Shown: positions 45,318 to 54,273 of the stretch, in pieces
Position numbering within the stretch: position 1 is the stretch's first letter
How the letters are laid out: every line of letters starts with the position of its first letter
Origin: an uncultured Bacteroidia bacterium
GTDB lineage: Bacteria > Bacteroidota > Bacteroidia > Bacteroidales > Prolixibacteraceae
DNA length: 64,000 nucleotides
Direction of reading: 5' to 3'
Assembly (NCBI GenBank): GCA_903902325.1
Contig: CAIUUO010000066.1
Span: forward strand, 29,117 to 93,116
Notes under the pieces: generated by a model
The model's database searches: none
The model's input: the letters and a program-made list of their open reading frames with translations, nothing else
Told to the model about the DNA's origin: nothing
Made by a program: the position numbers and the translations under genes

Positions 45318-46805
45318 ATGTCTGTTGGCAATTATTTGGCCTTCGATTTGGGCGCTTCATCGGGAAGGGCCATGCTTGGAACCATTTCAGAAGGCAAACT
45401 GAAACTCACGGAGATTCACAGGTTCGAAAACCGGATGGTAGAAATCGACAACCACCATTATTGGAACATCTTCTCCATTTTTGATGAACTGAAAACAGGA
45501 TTGAAAAAATGTATCCGTGATTTTGGCGTTCAGCCCGATTCGATCGCTGTCGATACCTGGGGTGTTGATTTTGCCTTTGTCGACAAGGATGGCATGATCG
45601 CTTCCCTGCCTTTTGCCTACCGGGATCGTCGTACTGATAATGCCATGGAAGATTTTTACAAAATCATTCCCAGGGAGGAGCTTTACCTGATGACGGGTAT
45701 CCAGTTGATGCAATTCAACTCCCTCTTCCAGTTGTTTGTAAACCACAATTCAGGATCGAGCCAATATCAGGTTGGTAAAGATTTGCTTTTTATGCCGGAT
45801 GCTCTTTCCTATCTTTTCTGCGGCGTAAAAAAGAATGAATTTTCAATAGCCTCGACTTCCCAGTTGTTAAAACCGGGTACCCTGAAATATGAGGAAAGGC
45901 TTTTTACTGCCATGGGTGTAGACAGCTCGATCATGCAGGAAATTGTCCTTCCGGGAACGCTTCTTGGCATGATCAAACCGGAAGTTCAGAAAGAGACTGG
46001 TAGCAGGGAGATTCCCGTGATTGCAGTTGCTTCACACGATACAGCTTCAGCAATTGTGTCTGTGCCAGCTTCTGGTAAAAATTGGGCCTACATCAGTTCC
46101 GGAACCTGGTCGCTGATGGGTATTGAATCTGACAAACCATTAATATCCAAGGAGATATTAGACCTCAACTTCACCAATGAAGGAGGTGCAGAAGGTACAA
46201 CCCGCTTCCTTAAAAACATCATGGGAATGTGGCTTTTGCAGGAGTGCAGAAGGATTTGGTCGCATGAAGTAAATTATTCATGGAGTGAAATGGTTGATTT
46301 AAGTCTGCTAACTCAACCATTTAAATGTCTGATTGATCCGGATGATTCAACTTTTCTCAATCCTGCTGATATGCCGGCTGCCATCACCCAATATTGCCTA
46401 AAAACCGGACAAACTCCGCCTGCAAACCACGGTGAAATTATTCGCTGCATTTTTGAAAGCCTGGCCATGAAATACCGGCTCACGCTTGATTCCATCCGCT
46501 CAGTCATATCCTGGCCAATCGAAAAAATCCACATCATAGGAGGAGGCGCAAACAATGAATTGCTCTGCCAATACAGTGCCAATGCCATTGGCCTGCCAGT
46601 TATAGCCGGACCCACCGAAGCGACTGCTATAGGAAACATCCTGATTCAGGCAAAAACCATGAAAGCTGTTGTCTCACTGGAAGAAATCAGAAGGATGGTG
46701 GAAGAATCCTTTGAAACAAAAACCTTCGAACCTCAGGAACCAGCTATATGGAAAACCCAGCTGGGAAGGTTCAGTGAGATCATCAAGCTTGGCGCAAAAA
46801 AATAA
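45318..46805 (+). CDS. rhaB: rhamnulokinase
   Basis: A 495-residue FGGY-family sugar kinase. It shows the phosphate-1 loop AFDLGASSGRAMLG near the N-terminus, the catalytic-base region SIAVDTWGVDFAFVD, and the C-terminal nucleotide-binding part IHIIGGGANNELLCQYSANA. The best family fit is RhaB, phosphorylating L-rhamnulose; a related kinase cannot be fully excluded. No other rhamnose genes are adjacent. A repeat begins at its stop codon. Confidence 0.88.
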   Translation: MSVGNYLAFDLGASSGRAMLGTISEGKLKLTEIHRFENRMVEIDNHHYWNIFSIFDELKTGLKKCIRDFGVQPDSIAVDTWGVDFAFVDKDGMIASLPFAYRDRRTDNAMEDFYKIIPREELYLMTGIQLMQFNSLFQLFVNHNSGSSQYQVGKDLLFMPDALSYLFCGVKKNEFSIASTSQLLKPGTLKYEERLFTAMGVDSSIMQEIVLPGTLLGMIKPEVQKETGSREIPVIAVASHDTASAIVSVPASGKNWAYISSGTWSLMGIESDKPLISKEILDLNFTNEGGAEGTTRFLKNIMGMWLLQECRRIWSHEVNYSWSEMVDLSLLTQPFKCLIDPDDSTFLNPADMPAAITQYCLKTGQTPPANHGEIIRCIFESLAMKYRLTLDSIRSVISWPIEKIHIIGGGANNELLCQYSANAIGLPVIAGPTEATAIGNILIQAKTMKAVVSLEEIRRMVEESFETKTFEPQEPAIWKTQLGRFSEIIKLGAKK

Positions 46806-46821
46806 ATTGACAATTGACAAT
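46804..46821 (+). repeat. short AATTGAC repeat at the rhaB stop
   Basis: Two copies of AATTGACA start within the stop codon. They use the same unit as the nuoD and nuoM 3' repeats. Confidence 0.6.
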
Positions 46822-46883
46822 GAAAGGTTAAAATAAAAAATTGAGGCTTGATTATTGACATTGAACATTCTGTTGATTCTGAT

Positions 46884-46913
46884 TTTGAAACGTCATCAAA
46901 ATTTTTATTTTTG
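46884..46913 (+). promoter_or_regulatory. predicted promoter of the outer-membrane protein gene
   Basis: TTTG at 46884-46887, an 18-base spacer and TATTTTTG at 46906-46913 match the Bacteroidota pattern. They are 50 bases ahead of the ATG at 46963. Confidence 0.55.
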
Positions 46914-46962
46914 GGCGATTGCTTTGATTGATTCAATTGTTTAACGTTAAAAAACTGACATC

Positions 46963-47448
46963 ATGAAACGAATTATTTTAGTGCTTATCGCAACTATATC
47001 CCTGGGTGGTTTGGCAAAAGCACAGGTAGCCGATCATGCCATTGGTCTCCGTTTTGGTTCCGGAGACGGCTTAGGAACAGAGATTTCCTACCAGCATGGT
47101 TTGGGCTCTTTCAACAGGCTGGAACTTGACCTTGGCTTCAGCAGCAATCATGCAGCAGACAATTATTACAACAGTTGGTCGGTAGCGGGACTCTATCACT
47201 GGGTCTGGAAACTGGACAAGCAATTGTACTGGTATGTTGGTCCCGGTGGTAAAATCGGAGGATGGAACTATGATAAGATCAACTCAAGCTACAACAATGG
47301 CTTCTTCCTCGCTGCTGCCGGTGACCTGGGTATTGAATATGTCTTTCCTGTAGGCATACAACTGGCATTGAATGCCCGGCCTGAGCTAGGTCTGATCAAC
47401 CATGGCACCGGCATCAATGTTGGCTTCGCAGTTCGCTACCAATTCTGA
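46963..47448 (+). CDS. small outer-membrane beta-barrel protein
   Basis: A 161-residue protein with a signal peptide (ending AKAQ at about residue 21). It has about eight amphipathic strands and ends in NVGFAVRYQF, with the terminal Phe expected for BAM-inserted barrels. It is OmpA/OmpW-sized without a peptidoglycan domain. Its own promoter is likely, and it is followed 15 bases later by the LysO pair. Confidence 0.78.
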   Translation: MKRIILVLIATISLGGLAKAQVADHAIGLRFGSGDGLGTEISYQHGLGSFNRLELDLGFSSNHAADNYYNSWSVAGLYHWVWKLDKQLYWYVGPGGKIGGWNYDKINSSYNNGFFLAAAGDLGIEYVFPVGIQLALNARPELGLINHGTGINVGFAVRYQF

Positions 47449-47463
47449 TCCCATAAAAATCTG

Positions 47464-47736
47464 ATGATATCCATATTACTGGTTCTTACTACCGGGATCC
47501 TGGTTGGGCTGATGACCGTCAGGAAGCCCCGATTGCACAGAATCAACAACCACCTTCTGAACTGGTCGATATACCTTTTGCTCTTCCTTCTGGGAATATC
47601 AGTTGGAACCAATGAAGAGGTGATCCGAAGTCTGGGTAAAATCGGGTATGAAGCCGTGGCTATAGCCATTGGTTCTATTGCTGGAAGTGTATTGTTTTCA
47701 GGATTGCTTTACAGGTTTTTATTCAAAAAAAAATGA
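47464..47736 (+). CDS. LysO lysine exporter, N-terminal part (small subunit)
   Basis: A 90-residue protein with three membrane helices, matching the first part of LysO (YbjE), the L-lysine exporter of E. coli, which is one ~300-residue chain. The motif RKPRLHRINNHLLNWSIYLLLFLLGISVGTN is typical. The stop overlaps the start of the next gene by four bases (ATGA), so the two parts are translationally coupled. The split form is usual in Bacteroides relatives. Confidence 0.82.
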   Translation: MISILLVLTTGILVGLMTVRKPRLHRINNHLLNWSIYLLLFLLGISVGTNEEVIRSLGKIGYEAVAIAIGSIAGSVLFSGLLYRFLFKKK

Positions 47737-48335
47737 AAAGCAGCCTGATCATCTTCGCCTTCTTTGTTGCCGGAATATTGGCTGGACTTTCAGGAGTCAT
47801 ACCATCCGGATTCGATTGGGACAAAATTGGAGGATATGCCCTTTACATTCTGATGTTCCTGGCCGGATCAAGTATCGGTAGCGACCGCAATTCATGGAAA
47901 GTGCTGGCCACACATAATTACAAGATCATATGGGTTCCGGTTACCATCATCCTTGGAACCATGGTAGGAGCTGCACTGGTTTCGTTGGTGTTACCCTCCC
48001 TCACCCTGAGAGAATCGCTGGCAGTTGGGGCCGGGTTTGGATATTACAGCCTCTCCAGTGTCTTCATCACACAGTTGCACAGCCATAGCCTGGGAGTTGT
48101 GGCCTTACTTTCGAACATTTTCAGGGAGGTGGCTACCCTGCTCATTACACCCTTCCTGGTAACATACTTTGGAAAACTGGCAGGAATAGCTTCGGGAGGC
48201 GCCACGGCAATGGACACTACCCTTCCGGTGATCAGCAGATATTCAGGCAAGGAATATGCCATTGTGGCGGTATTCAGCGGAATAGTCCTCACTATCCTGG
48301 TGCCGTTCCTGGTAACTTTCATACTCACGATCTGA
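47733..48335 (+). CDS. lysO: LysO lysine exporter, C-terminal part
   Basis: A 200-residue membrane protein with about six to seven helices. GGYALYILMFLAGSSIGSD, SLAVGAGFGYYSLSSVFIT and ATAMDTTLPVISRYSGKEYA match the C-terminal part of LysO. With the upstream 90-residue protein it equals the length of the E. coli exporter. A long repeat begins at its stop. Confidence 0.85.
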   Translation: MKSSLIIFAFFVAGILAGLSGVIPSGFDWDKIGGYALYILMFLAGSSIGSDRNSWKVLATHNYKIIWVPVTIILGTMVGAALVSLVLPSLTLRESLAVGAGFGYYSLSSVFITQLHSHSLGVVALLSNIFREVATLLITPFLVTYFGKLAGIASGGATAMDTTLPVISRYSGKEYAIVAVFSGIVLTILVPFLVTFILTI

Positions 48336-48528
48336 AAAGGCTAAAGGAAAAAGGAAAAAGGAAAAAGTAAGGACGCCGCGATCTGAATTAATTCTTTAAG
48401 GCACTTAACTTTAAAAGATTAACTCTAACTTGACGTACGGTCTCACTTTTTCCTTTTTCCTTTAGCCTTTTTCCTTTTTCCTTTTTCCTTTTTCCTTTAT
48501 CCTTTATCCTTTTCCCTTTATCCTTCTT
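48335..48528. repeat. AAAAAGG/CCTTTTT heptamer inverted repeat after lysO
   Basis: Four AAAAAGG units follow the lysO stop. After a ~60-base loop, about ten CCTTTTT-type units run to the stop of the convergent thioesterase gene (48518). It shares the unit of the kor-operon repeat at 32770, and the arms pair over some 30 bases. Confidence 0.85.
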
Positions 48529-49006
48529 CAAAAAAGGCCTCTCCTCCCGGATAATCAAATTCATTCATGGCCTTGTCGAGGGGGAAGAGAAAGAATTTAC
48601 ACTTCGCCGTGGCACAAACGGTTCCGTCGTTACTGAACAGTTTGCCATCCACAAAGGCCATCCGGCTGTTCTGCTCTGTCAGTCTGCCTCTGAGTGTAAG
48701 TTCGCCGTCGCTGATTAGAACGGCTTTCCTGTAGCTGATTTCCATGGAAGTTGTAACCCCTACAGTATTGCATAGTGATTGGACCACCCAGCTGCAAACC
48801 TCATCCAGCAAGGCTGCCTGGATACCTCCGTGCAGCACATTCCTGTATCCCTCGGCCCATTTTTGAGGGTTCCACCTGGCAATCACCTCTTCGCCATCCA
48901 GTTCGAATTTTAGCTGCAAACCCTTGTCATTGTTGGGAGAACAACCGAAACAATTGTAGTCCTTCCTTCCCGATTTCAAATAAGGATTGGATATTTTCCT
49001 AATCAT
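48518..49006 (-). CDS. PaaI-type hotdog thioesterase
   Basis: A 162-residue hotdog-fold protein with the family sequence NVLHGGIQAALLDEVCSW followed by TTSMEISYRKAVL. Such enzymes hydrolyse acyl-CoA or aryl-CoA thioesters. The C-terminus EFDYPGGEAFFEEG is close to, and may be altered by, the flanking repeat. It lies downstream of the helicase gene on the same strand. Confidence 0.85.
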   Translation of the reverse strand: MIRKISNPYLKSGRKDYNCFGCSPNNDKGLQLKFELDGEEVIARWNPQKWAEGYRNVLHGGIQAALLDEVCSWVVQSLCNTVGVTTSMEISYRKAVLISDGELTLRGRLTEQNSRMAFVDGKLFSNDGTVCATAKCKFFLFPLDKAMNEFDYPGGEAFFEEG

Positions 49007-49019
49007 AGTATTTTTTTTA

Positions 49020-49054
49020 TTGTCGAATTGTCACATCGTCGAATTGTCGAATTA
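49020..49054. repeat. AATTGTCG octamer repeat after the helicase gene
   Basis: Three to four AATTGTCG units, reading on the complement as CGACAATT, cover the gap behind the helicase stop (49052). The same unit builds the array at 56952-57058. Confidence 0.7.
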
Positions 49055-52000
49055 GCTTACCTCAACCTTCACTATTTCATTGTTTTGAAGGTACCAGATA
49101 TTGCCTACACAGTAACTGTAACCCATCTTTTTCAGGTCTGTAAGGTATCCTTTCATTTGCCTCATATCCTTGTCTGATTTTTCTCCGGTCTTGTAATCAA
49201 TGACAATGGCTGATCCATCTTTTAACATCACTCTGTCAGGGCGGTGTTTCGATTCCCCGGTTCGAAGTATATCCCTTTCATTCAAAACTTTCCATTGACC
49301 GCTGAACCAATCAGAATAAGGTTGTTGTCGCAACAGTCCATGAATTTTCGCCTCAACTTCCTTACCCTCCTGATCGGTAACCAATCCGGATGCAACAATT
49401 TGTCTGACAGCCATTTCCACGTCTCCTACAGTGGTGATCTTTTCAAAAATCTGATGCATGACTGTTCCCTTGTTGATTCGCTCACTCCTGCTGTCGCCCG
49501 TCAACCTGAAATAATCCTTGCTGTGCAACCTGATTTCCATCCTGTTTCTGTTTGAATGGAGGATCAATGGTTCAGCCTTTTTTTCCTGTTGTGGAGAAAT
49601 ATCCCCCTCAATGCCTGAAGGTAGTACTCCCAATGCGAATATTCTGGATATCAAATCCCAATGTTTCCCAAAATCCATGTATTTCTCACTGTCAATGCTA
49701 TCCGGAAGCATTGGATTTTCGATCAGGGTTTGCATAAGGTCAGCAACGGTACCAAGTTTTTTGATTCCCTTCTTGTACGGTAAAATGATGAAGAGATTGT
49801 TGACAGCCCGAGTCATTGCGACATACAGCAAATTAAGATTATCCATGATGCTCATTAACATCTCATGGAAATAATCATGCGAAAACACTGAATTTTTCAG
49901 GCTGCTGTCACATTTCAGCAAAACCATCTTCATCCTGTTGAAGGGCTCACTGTCTGGAATGGACCACAAGAAGGGTGTTTTATGCGGATTAATGGCAACT
50001 TCCCAGTTGCAGAAAGGAATGAATACTGTATGGTATTCCAACCCCTTTGACTGATGGATGGATGATATGCGGATAAAATTTCTGATTGTTGGCAGGTTAA
50101 GGGTTTTATTGCAACCACTTGCCTCATACCATTCAAGAAAACCCGGTATTCCGCCGCAGTCTTCCTTTCCGTATTCCATGACCATATCAAGGAATGCCTG
50201 CAGGTAGGATTTCTCACCTGTTATTGATCCAAGGTGAAAGTGATCCGCGACTGCTACAGCCAGTTCATACAAGGGCAATGCAAGAAGGCTGTTCAAAAAG
50301 GGCGTGGATGAATTTGAATCAAACCACTGACTGAACAACTCAGGAGTTGCAATGGAAGAGTCGAAAAGATCATGCAGATCCATGTTCCTATCCTTATCCT
50401 CCTGATCCATAAGTGGAAGGAGGATTTTGTAATAACCATATAATAGTTCGGCACGCGCCAGTCTAGGTTCCTTGCTGGCAAAAATCCTAAAGAAATTAAC
50501 AACAAAACGAACCACCGGTGACTGTCCGATTTTAAGGGTATCACTCGTAATCACATCGTAACTGCAACCAGGCACAGCATCGTTCTTTTTCTTTTCCCAA
50601 AGTGCCTTTGCAACAATTTCCGCTTCGGCATTTTCACGGACAAGTATGGTTATCTCCTCAGCTTTCACGCCGGATTGCTGGACTTTCTCGAGTTGGTCAA
50701 TCAGAATTACCAGTGCTTGTAACTTGAAATCTTTTTTATTGGTTCCTTCTTCAGGATCAGTGAAGGAGATTCTGACATAGCCTTCTGGTCTGCCGATTTG
50801 TGAACATTTCTGCCGCTGACTTTTGTACGCATTTGCGATCACACCTTGCATCCCGGGAAACTGAAGTTCTTTCATCTGTTCTGTAAACCAGTCCTCCAGA
50901 AAGGCTGATGCATTCCAAAAAAGGGTATTGTTGAAATCGACGATATTCTTTTTACTGCGCCAGTTGATATACAGTTCTTCAACCTTAATTTCCTGGTGCT
51001 TTAAATCAGACTCCAACTGACTGGCGAGTAAATTCCAGTCACCGTTTCTCCAACGATAAATGGATTGTTTGATATCACCAACAACTAAAGAAGAATTACC
51101 TGATGCAAGTGCATTATCTACAAGCGGTTTAAAATTGGTCCATTGTTGCCGTGAGGTATCCTGGAATTCATCCAGCATAAAGTGACGGTAGATCGACCCA
51201 ACTTTCTCATAAATAAACGGGGTGTCATTTCCATCGATGATTTTCCCGATCATCATTCCTGAATCACTAAGCAAAACAGTATTGCTCTCTGTCAGAACCT
51301 CTTTCATTTTCAGGGCGATATTACCAAGAAGTCCAAAGGGATAGATATTCTTCAGGATCGCTTCGGCACTGTTTATCCTCGGAATCTCTTCGTTAAAGGC
51401 TTGGACCGAATCCATGAGGATTTTGTTTAATCCATTGTGGTACACCTCTTCAATGCGAGATTTGATCGCCGGAGAGTCTGTTTTTTTATACCATGCCTCC
51501 GGGTTATCGCAGGCATCCAGTACCCCCTTCAACGGCGGCTCGAATTTTCCGTTTGCCAGTTTGTTGAAATGGTTGGCAAAGGATGTTTTTCCTCCCTTGA
51601 ACTGATCAAATGTCAATCCGCTAGCCGCTATTAATTCCAATCCCTCCTGCCCGTATTGCCGCAACCGCCTATCTGCCAGCTGAACAATCTCCTTCATCTC
51701 TCCGACGTATGATCCAAGCTGCTCCTTGCCTTCCAGTGAATCAAGAAATTCGTCCCCGTGCAGTTTGAATGTCTCTTTGTCTACCTCCTTACCAAATTTA
51801 AGCAACTCTTTTTTAAAATCCCAGCTTTTGCCATCTTCCAGATTTTCTTCCAAAAATTGCACCATCCAACTTTTGAGCAATTCATTGCTGTCAATATCCT
51901 GAAAAAGCAGGTCGACAGCATCTTCCAACGCCTGACGATTGTCGATTTCTGTCCGGAAGGAGGCATTTAGCCTGATTTCCCTGGCAAAAGACCGGATGAT

Positions 52001-52342
52001 CTTCTGGAAAAAACTGTCGATGGTCATCACCGAAAAGCGGGAATAATCGTGGAGAATTAATTTTAGTATTGGGGGAGCCTTTGCCCTGATTTCCTGTTCA
52101 CTTCCATAATCACTCAAAAAACCTATGTACTTTGATTCTCCACCATTGGAAAGGCTGGCCAGTTCCTTCAGGATGCGTTCCTTCATCTCAGCCGTTGCCT
52201 TGTTGGTAAAAGTCACTGCCAGAATATTCCGGTATGACATCGGCCTGGCAAACAACATCTTTAGATATTCCCCAACTAGCCGGAATGTCTTTCCTGATCC
52301 TGCAGATGCTTTTACAATATTTAATCCGGTGCTGGTTGCCAT
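49052..52342 (-). CDS. AddA/RecB-like UvrD-family helicase with C-terminal PD-(D/E)XK nuclease
   Basis: A 1096-residue DNA repair enzyme. The Walker A motif ASAGSGKT is at residues 12-19, then motif Ia (AVTFTNKATAEMKER), DEXX-type HFMLDEFQDTSRQQW, VGDIKQSIYRWRNGD, and late motifs SSIHQSKGLEYHTVFIP and LLYVAMTRAVNNL. The C-terminal nuclease has PD at 1035-1036 and the D1049-x-K1051 pair (IDYKTG). This is the RecB/AddA architecture for processing double-strand breaks. No AddB/RecC partner is adjacent. Confidence 0.92.
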   Translation of the reverse strand: MATSTGLNIVKASAGSGKTFRLVGEYLKMLFARPMSYRNILAVTFTNKATAEMKERILKELASLSNGGESKYIGFLSDYGSEQEIRAKAPPILKLILHDYSRFSVMTIDSFFQKIIRSFAREIRLNASFRTEIDNRQALEDAVDLLFQDIDSNELLKSWMVQFLEENLEDGKSWDFKKELLKFGKEVDKETFKLHGDEFLDSLEGKEQLGSYVGEMKEIVQLADRRLRQYGQEGLELIAASGLTFDQFKGGKTSFANHFNKLANGKFEPPLKGVLDACDNPEAWYKKTDSPAIKSRIEEVYHNGLNKILMDSVQAFNEEIPRINSAEAILKNIYPFGLLGNIALKMKEVLTESNTVLLSDSGMMIGKIIDGNDTPFIYEKVGSIYRHFMLDEFQDTSRQQWTNFKPLVDNALASGNSSLVVGDIKQSIYRWRNGDWNLLASQLESDLKHQEIKVEELYINWRSKKNIVDFNNTLFWNASAFLEDWFTEQMKELQFPGMQGVIANAYKSQRQKCSQIGRPEGYVRISFTDPEEGTNKKDFKLQALVILIDQLEKVQQSGVKAEEITILVRENAEAEIVAKALWEKKKNDAVPGCSYDVITSDTLKIGQSPVVRFVVNFFRIFASKEPRLARAELLYGYYKILLPLMDQEDKDRNMDLHDLFDSSIATPELFSQWFDSNSSTPFLNSLLALPLYELAVAVADHFHLGSITGEKSYLQAFLDMVMEYGKEDCGGIPGFLEWYEASGCNKTLNLPTIRNFIRISSIHQSKGLEYHTVFIPFCNWEVAINPHKTPFLWSIPDSEPFNRMKMVLLKCDSSLKNSVFSHDYFHEMLMSIMDNLNLLYVAMTRAVNNLFIILPYKKGIKKLGTVADLMQTLIENPMLPDSIDSEKYMDFGKHWDLISRIFALGVLPSGIEGDISPQQEKKAEPLILHSNRNRMEIRLHSKDYFRLTGDSRSERINKGTVMHQIFEKITTVGDVEMAVRQIVASGLVTDQEGKEVEAKIHGLLRQQPYSDWFSGQWKVLNERDILRTGESKHRPDRVMLKDGSAIVIDYKTGEKSDKDMRQMKGYLTDLKKMGYSYCVGNIWYLQNNEIVKVEVS

Positions 52343-52465
52343 AGGTTTGGAATTTCTCGCTTTGAAATTATGTCGAAAATAGCTTTTAGCAGTTAGCTAT
52401 TGGCTTTTGGTTTTAACCATGTTACAAATTTACAGATTCGTTTCCACTGCATACCTTACTATTCT

Positions 52466-52518
52466 CCATGCCCCATGCCCTCTGCCCCATGCCCCATGCC
52501 CTCTGCCCCATGCCCTAC
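52466..52518. repeat. CATGCCC/TCTGCCC heptamer array after alaX
   Basis: Seven contiguous 7-base units alternate CATGCCC and TCTGCCC, ending at the stop of the AlaX gene (52515). This is the only GC-rich member of the periodic family, and no opposite arm is evident. Confidence 0.8.
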
Positions 52519-52955
52519 TCCGGCCTGTCCAGCCTAAACCTGATTCGCAGGATGCCCGCTTCAAAACCTGTGGAGACCAGTTGGAACTGACCTATTTCCG
52601 CAGTATTTCCGACATGCGGACCTATGCAAGGGCAATGATCGTAATCTCCTACCGAGACAATCCTTATGGAATCTCCGCTCTCTTCCGGCAGTCTTTTCAG
52701 GTTGAATGCACTTTCAGCTTCACTCAGGGTAATCAGTTTCTCTGTAACCTCCAGATTATTGTTTATTACCTGATTGATTTTGGTAGATAACTGAGATTCT
52801 TCTTCCAAAGTGAGCGGCCGGTCAAAATGATAATCGCACTTCGACTTCTTCCTTTCAATATGACTGGAAAATGAACGTTCACAACCAAACATCCTGACCA
52901 TCGTCTGGTTTAGGATGTGCTCGGCAGAATGCATTTGGGGATCGTAACTCTTCAT
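52515..52955 (-). CDS. AlaX-type alanyl-tRNA editing hydrolase
   Basis: A 146-residue free-standing editing domain that clears Ser- or Gly-tRNA(Ala). The zinc ligands are visible: H9 and H13 in HSAEHIL, and C110 and H114 in CPCIGPHV. Length matches the short AlaX form without an OB or C-terminal extension. It is divergent from the sigma-factor operon. Its 3' end runs into the heptamer array. Confidence 0.88.
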   Translation of the reverse strand: MKSYDPQMHSAEHILNQTMVRMFGCERSFSSHIERKKSKCDYHFDRPLTLEEESQLSTKINQVINNNLEVTEKLITLSEAESAFNLKRLPEESGDSIRIVSVGDYDHCPCIGPHVGNTAEIGQFQLVSTGFEAGILRIRFRLDRPE

Positions 52956-53110
52956 GGATTAACTCAGTTCTGTTTGTGCTAAAATTAGGCAAATAGATTG
53001 AACCATCCATCTTTTAGTAAAATAACTACACCTATTTTATCGATGTTTCAATCCGAAAATTGATTAATTTGGTGAGATTTCGAATGCATCTGAAAAATTA
53101 TATGATCCGG

Positions 53111-53137
53111 TTGCAACATTTCAGTTTCAGATGCGTC
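53111..53137 (+). promoter_or_regulatory. candidate ECF-type (autoregulated) promoter
   Basis: TTGCAAC at 53111-53117 and CGTC at 53134-53137, with a 16-base spacer, fit the GTAAC/CGTC-like ECF promoter pattern seen ahead of Bacteroidota ECF operons. It also overlaps the right arm of an inverted repeat, GCATCTGAAA (53086-53095) / TTTCAGATGC (53125-53134). Confidence 0.5.
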
Positions 53138-53165
53138 ATTGAAGAAAAAAGAGATAAAAGGAAAG

Positions 53166-53726
53166 ATGTACATCAACATTCATCAGCCGCTGATCGACAA
53201 GTGCCTCCAAAACGACAAGGAGGCTCAGTTCAGAATTTACAAGCTGTATTACAAGTCGATGTACAATACTTCGCTGAGGATTGTCAATCATACCGATGAA
53301 GCTGAAGATATCATGCAGGAGGCCTTCCTGACCGCATTCCATAAACTGGGAAGTTACAAGAATGAAGTCAGTTTCGGGGTCTGGCTGAAGAGGATCGTTG
53401 TTAACCGTTCATTGGACTATTTAAGAAAAAGATCTGTAGAATTTGAGGCAGCGCATTCGGATCTCCAGGTTTTTGAAGAAGAGAGCAATGATGAGACTGA
53501 ATATACAGTAGAGGAGGTAAAGAATACCATTTCCCAACTTTCCGACGGATACCGTACCATTCTTTCCCTGATCCTGCTGGAAGGATACGACCACGAAGAG
53601 GTCAGTGAAATACTGGGGGTCAGCAATGTCACGAGCCGGACTCAGTTTTGCAGGGCAAAACGGCACCTCCGGGATTTATTGATTGAAAAAAGAACGATAA
53701 AAATGAAAATACCCTATTATGGATAA
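53166..53726 (+). CDS. ECF-type RNA polymerase sigma factor
   Basis: A 186-residue sigma-70 family protein. Region 2 contains YKSMYNTSLRIVNHTDEAEDIMQEAFLTAF and the YKNEVSFGVWLKRIVVNRSLDYLRK block. Region 4 is the HTH YRTILSLILLEGYDHEEVSEILGVSNVTSRTQFCRAKRHL. I chose ATG at 53166 over a TTG at 53139. Its stop overlaps the next gene by eight bases. Target genes are likely envelope functions, judging from its operon. Confidence 0.92.
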   Translation: MYINIHQPLIDKCLQNDKEAQFRIYKLYYKSMYNTSLRIVNHTDEAEDIMQEAFLTAFHKLGSYKNEVSFGVWLKRIVVNRSLDYLRKRSVEFEAAHSDLQVFEEESNDETEYTVEEVKNTISQLSDGYRTILSLILLEGYDHEEVSEILGVSNVTSRTQFCRAKRHLRDLLIEKRTIKMKIPYYG

Positions 53727-54273
53727 GCTGAATAATCTGTTCAACGAACAAAGGGAAGCTTTTGATGAAGAACCGCTGGAAGGACATTTCGACCGGTTCG
53801 AAACAAAGCTGGATCAATATCATACTGTAAAAAAGAGGGATTTTAAGGCGTGGTCATTCCTGAAGATTGCTTCCGTTGTGATCATTTTATTGCTCTCAGC
53901 CAATATTTTTGTACACCTGATCCCGGGCAAGGCCGTTAAAAACAGCCGGCAGTTTGCCAACAGTGAAATGAATGAAACTGCCAACTTTTACACCATCCGA
54001 ATCAACAGCGGCATGTCGCAGCTCAAACAAATGGCGGATCAGGGTATCGGCAGCGAACAGGAACTCATGCAGGTAAAAAAGGAGATGGAGGAAATGGACA
54101 AGCTCAATCAGGATCTGCAGAATGAATACAGCAAAAATCCAAACGATGAGCGGGTTATCAATGCGATGATTGAATATTACCAGACAAAGCTCAATATTAT
54201 CAATACGATCAAATCAGATTTGGAAAATGTCAAAACAATTAAAAATAAGAATCATGAAAACAAAGTACTTTAG
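53719..54273 (+). CDS. putative membrane anti-sigma factor
   Basis: A 184-residue single-pass protein. The cytoplasmic N-terminus (about 1-45) contains EEPLEGHFDRFETKL, as in Bacteroidota anti-sigma proteins. A membrane helix spans about 46-66 and a periplasmic coiled-coil follows (LMQVKKEMEEMDKLNQDLQNEY). It overlaps the sigma gene, a common arrangement. The anti-sigma role comes from operon and topology. Confidence 0.78.
   Translation: MDKLNNLFNEQREAFDEEPLEGHFDRFETKLDQYHTVKKRDFKAWSFLKIASVVIILLLSANIFVHLIPGKAVKNSRQFANSEMNETANFYTIRINSGMSQLKQMADQGIGSEQELMQVKKEMEEMDKLNQDLQNEYSKNPNDERVINAMIEYYQTKLNIINTIKSDLENVKTIKNKNHENKVL

Noticed and set aside
52407..52790. Open frame encoding repeated PHAPCPLPHA
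   Set aside because: It is produced by the heptamer array and runs antisense through the AlaX gene.
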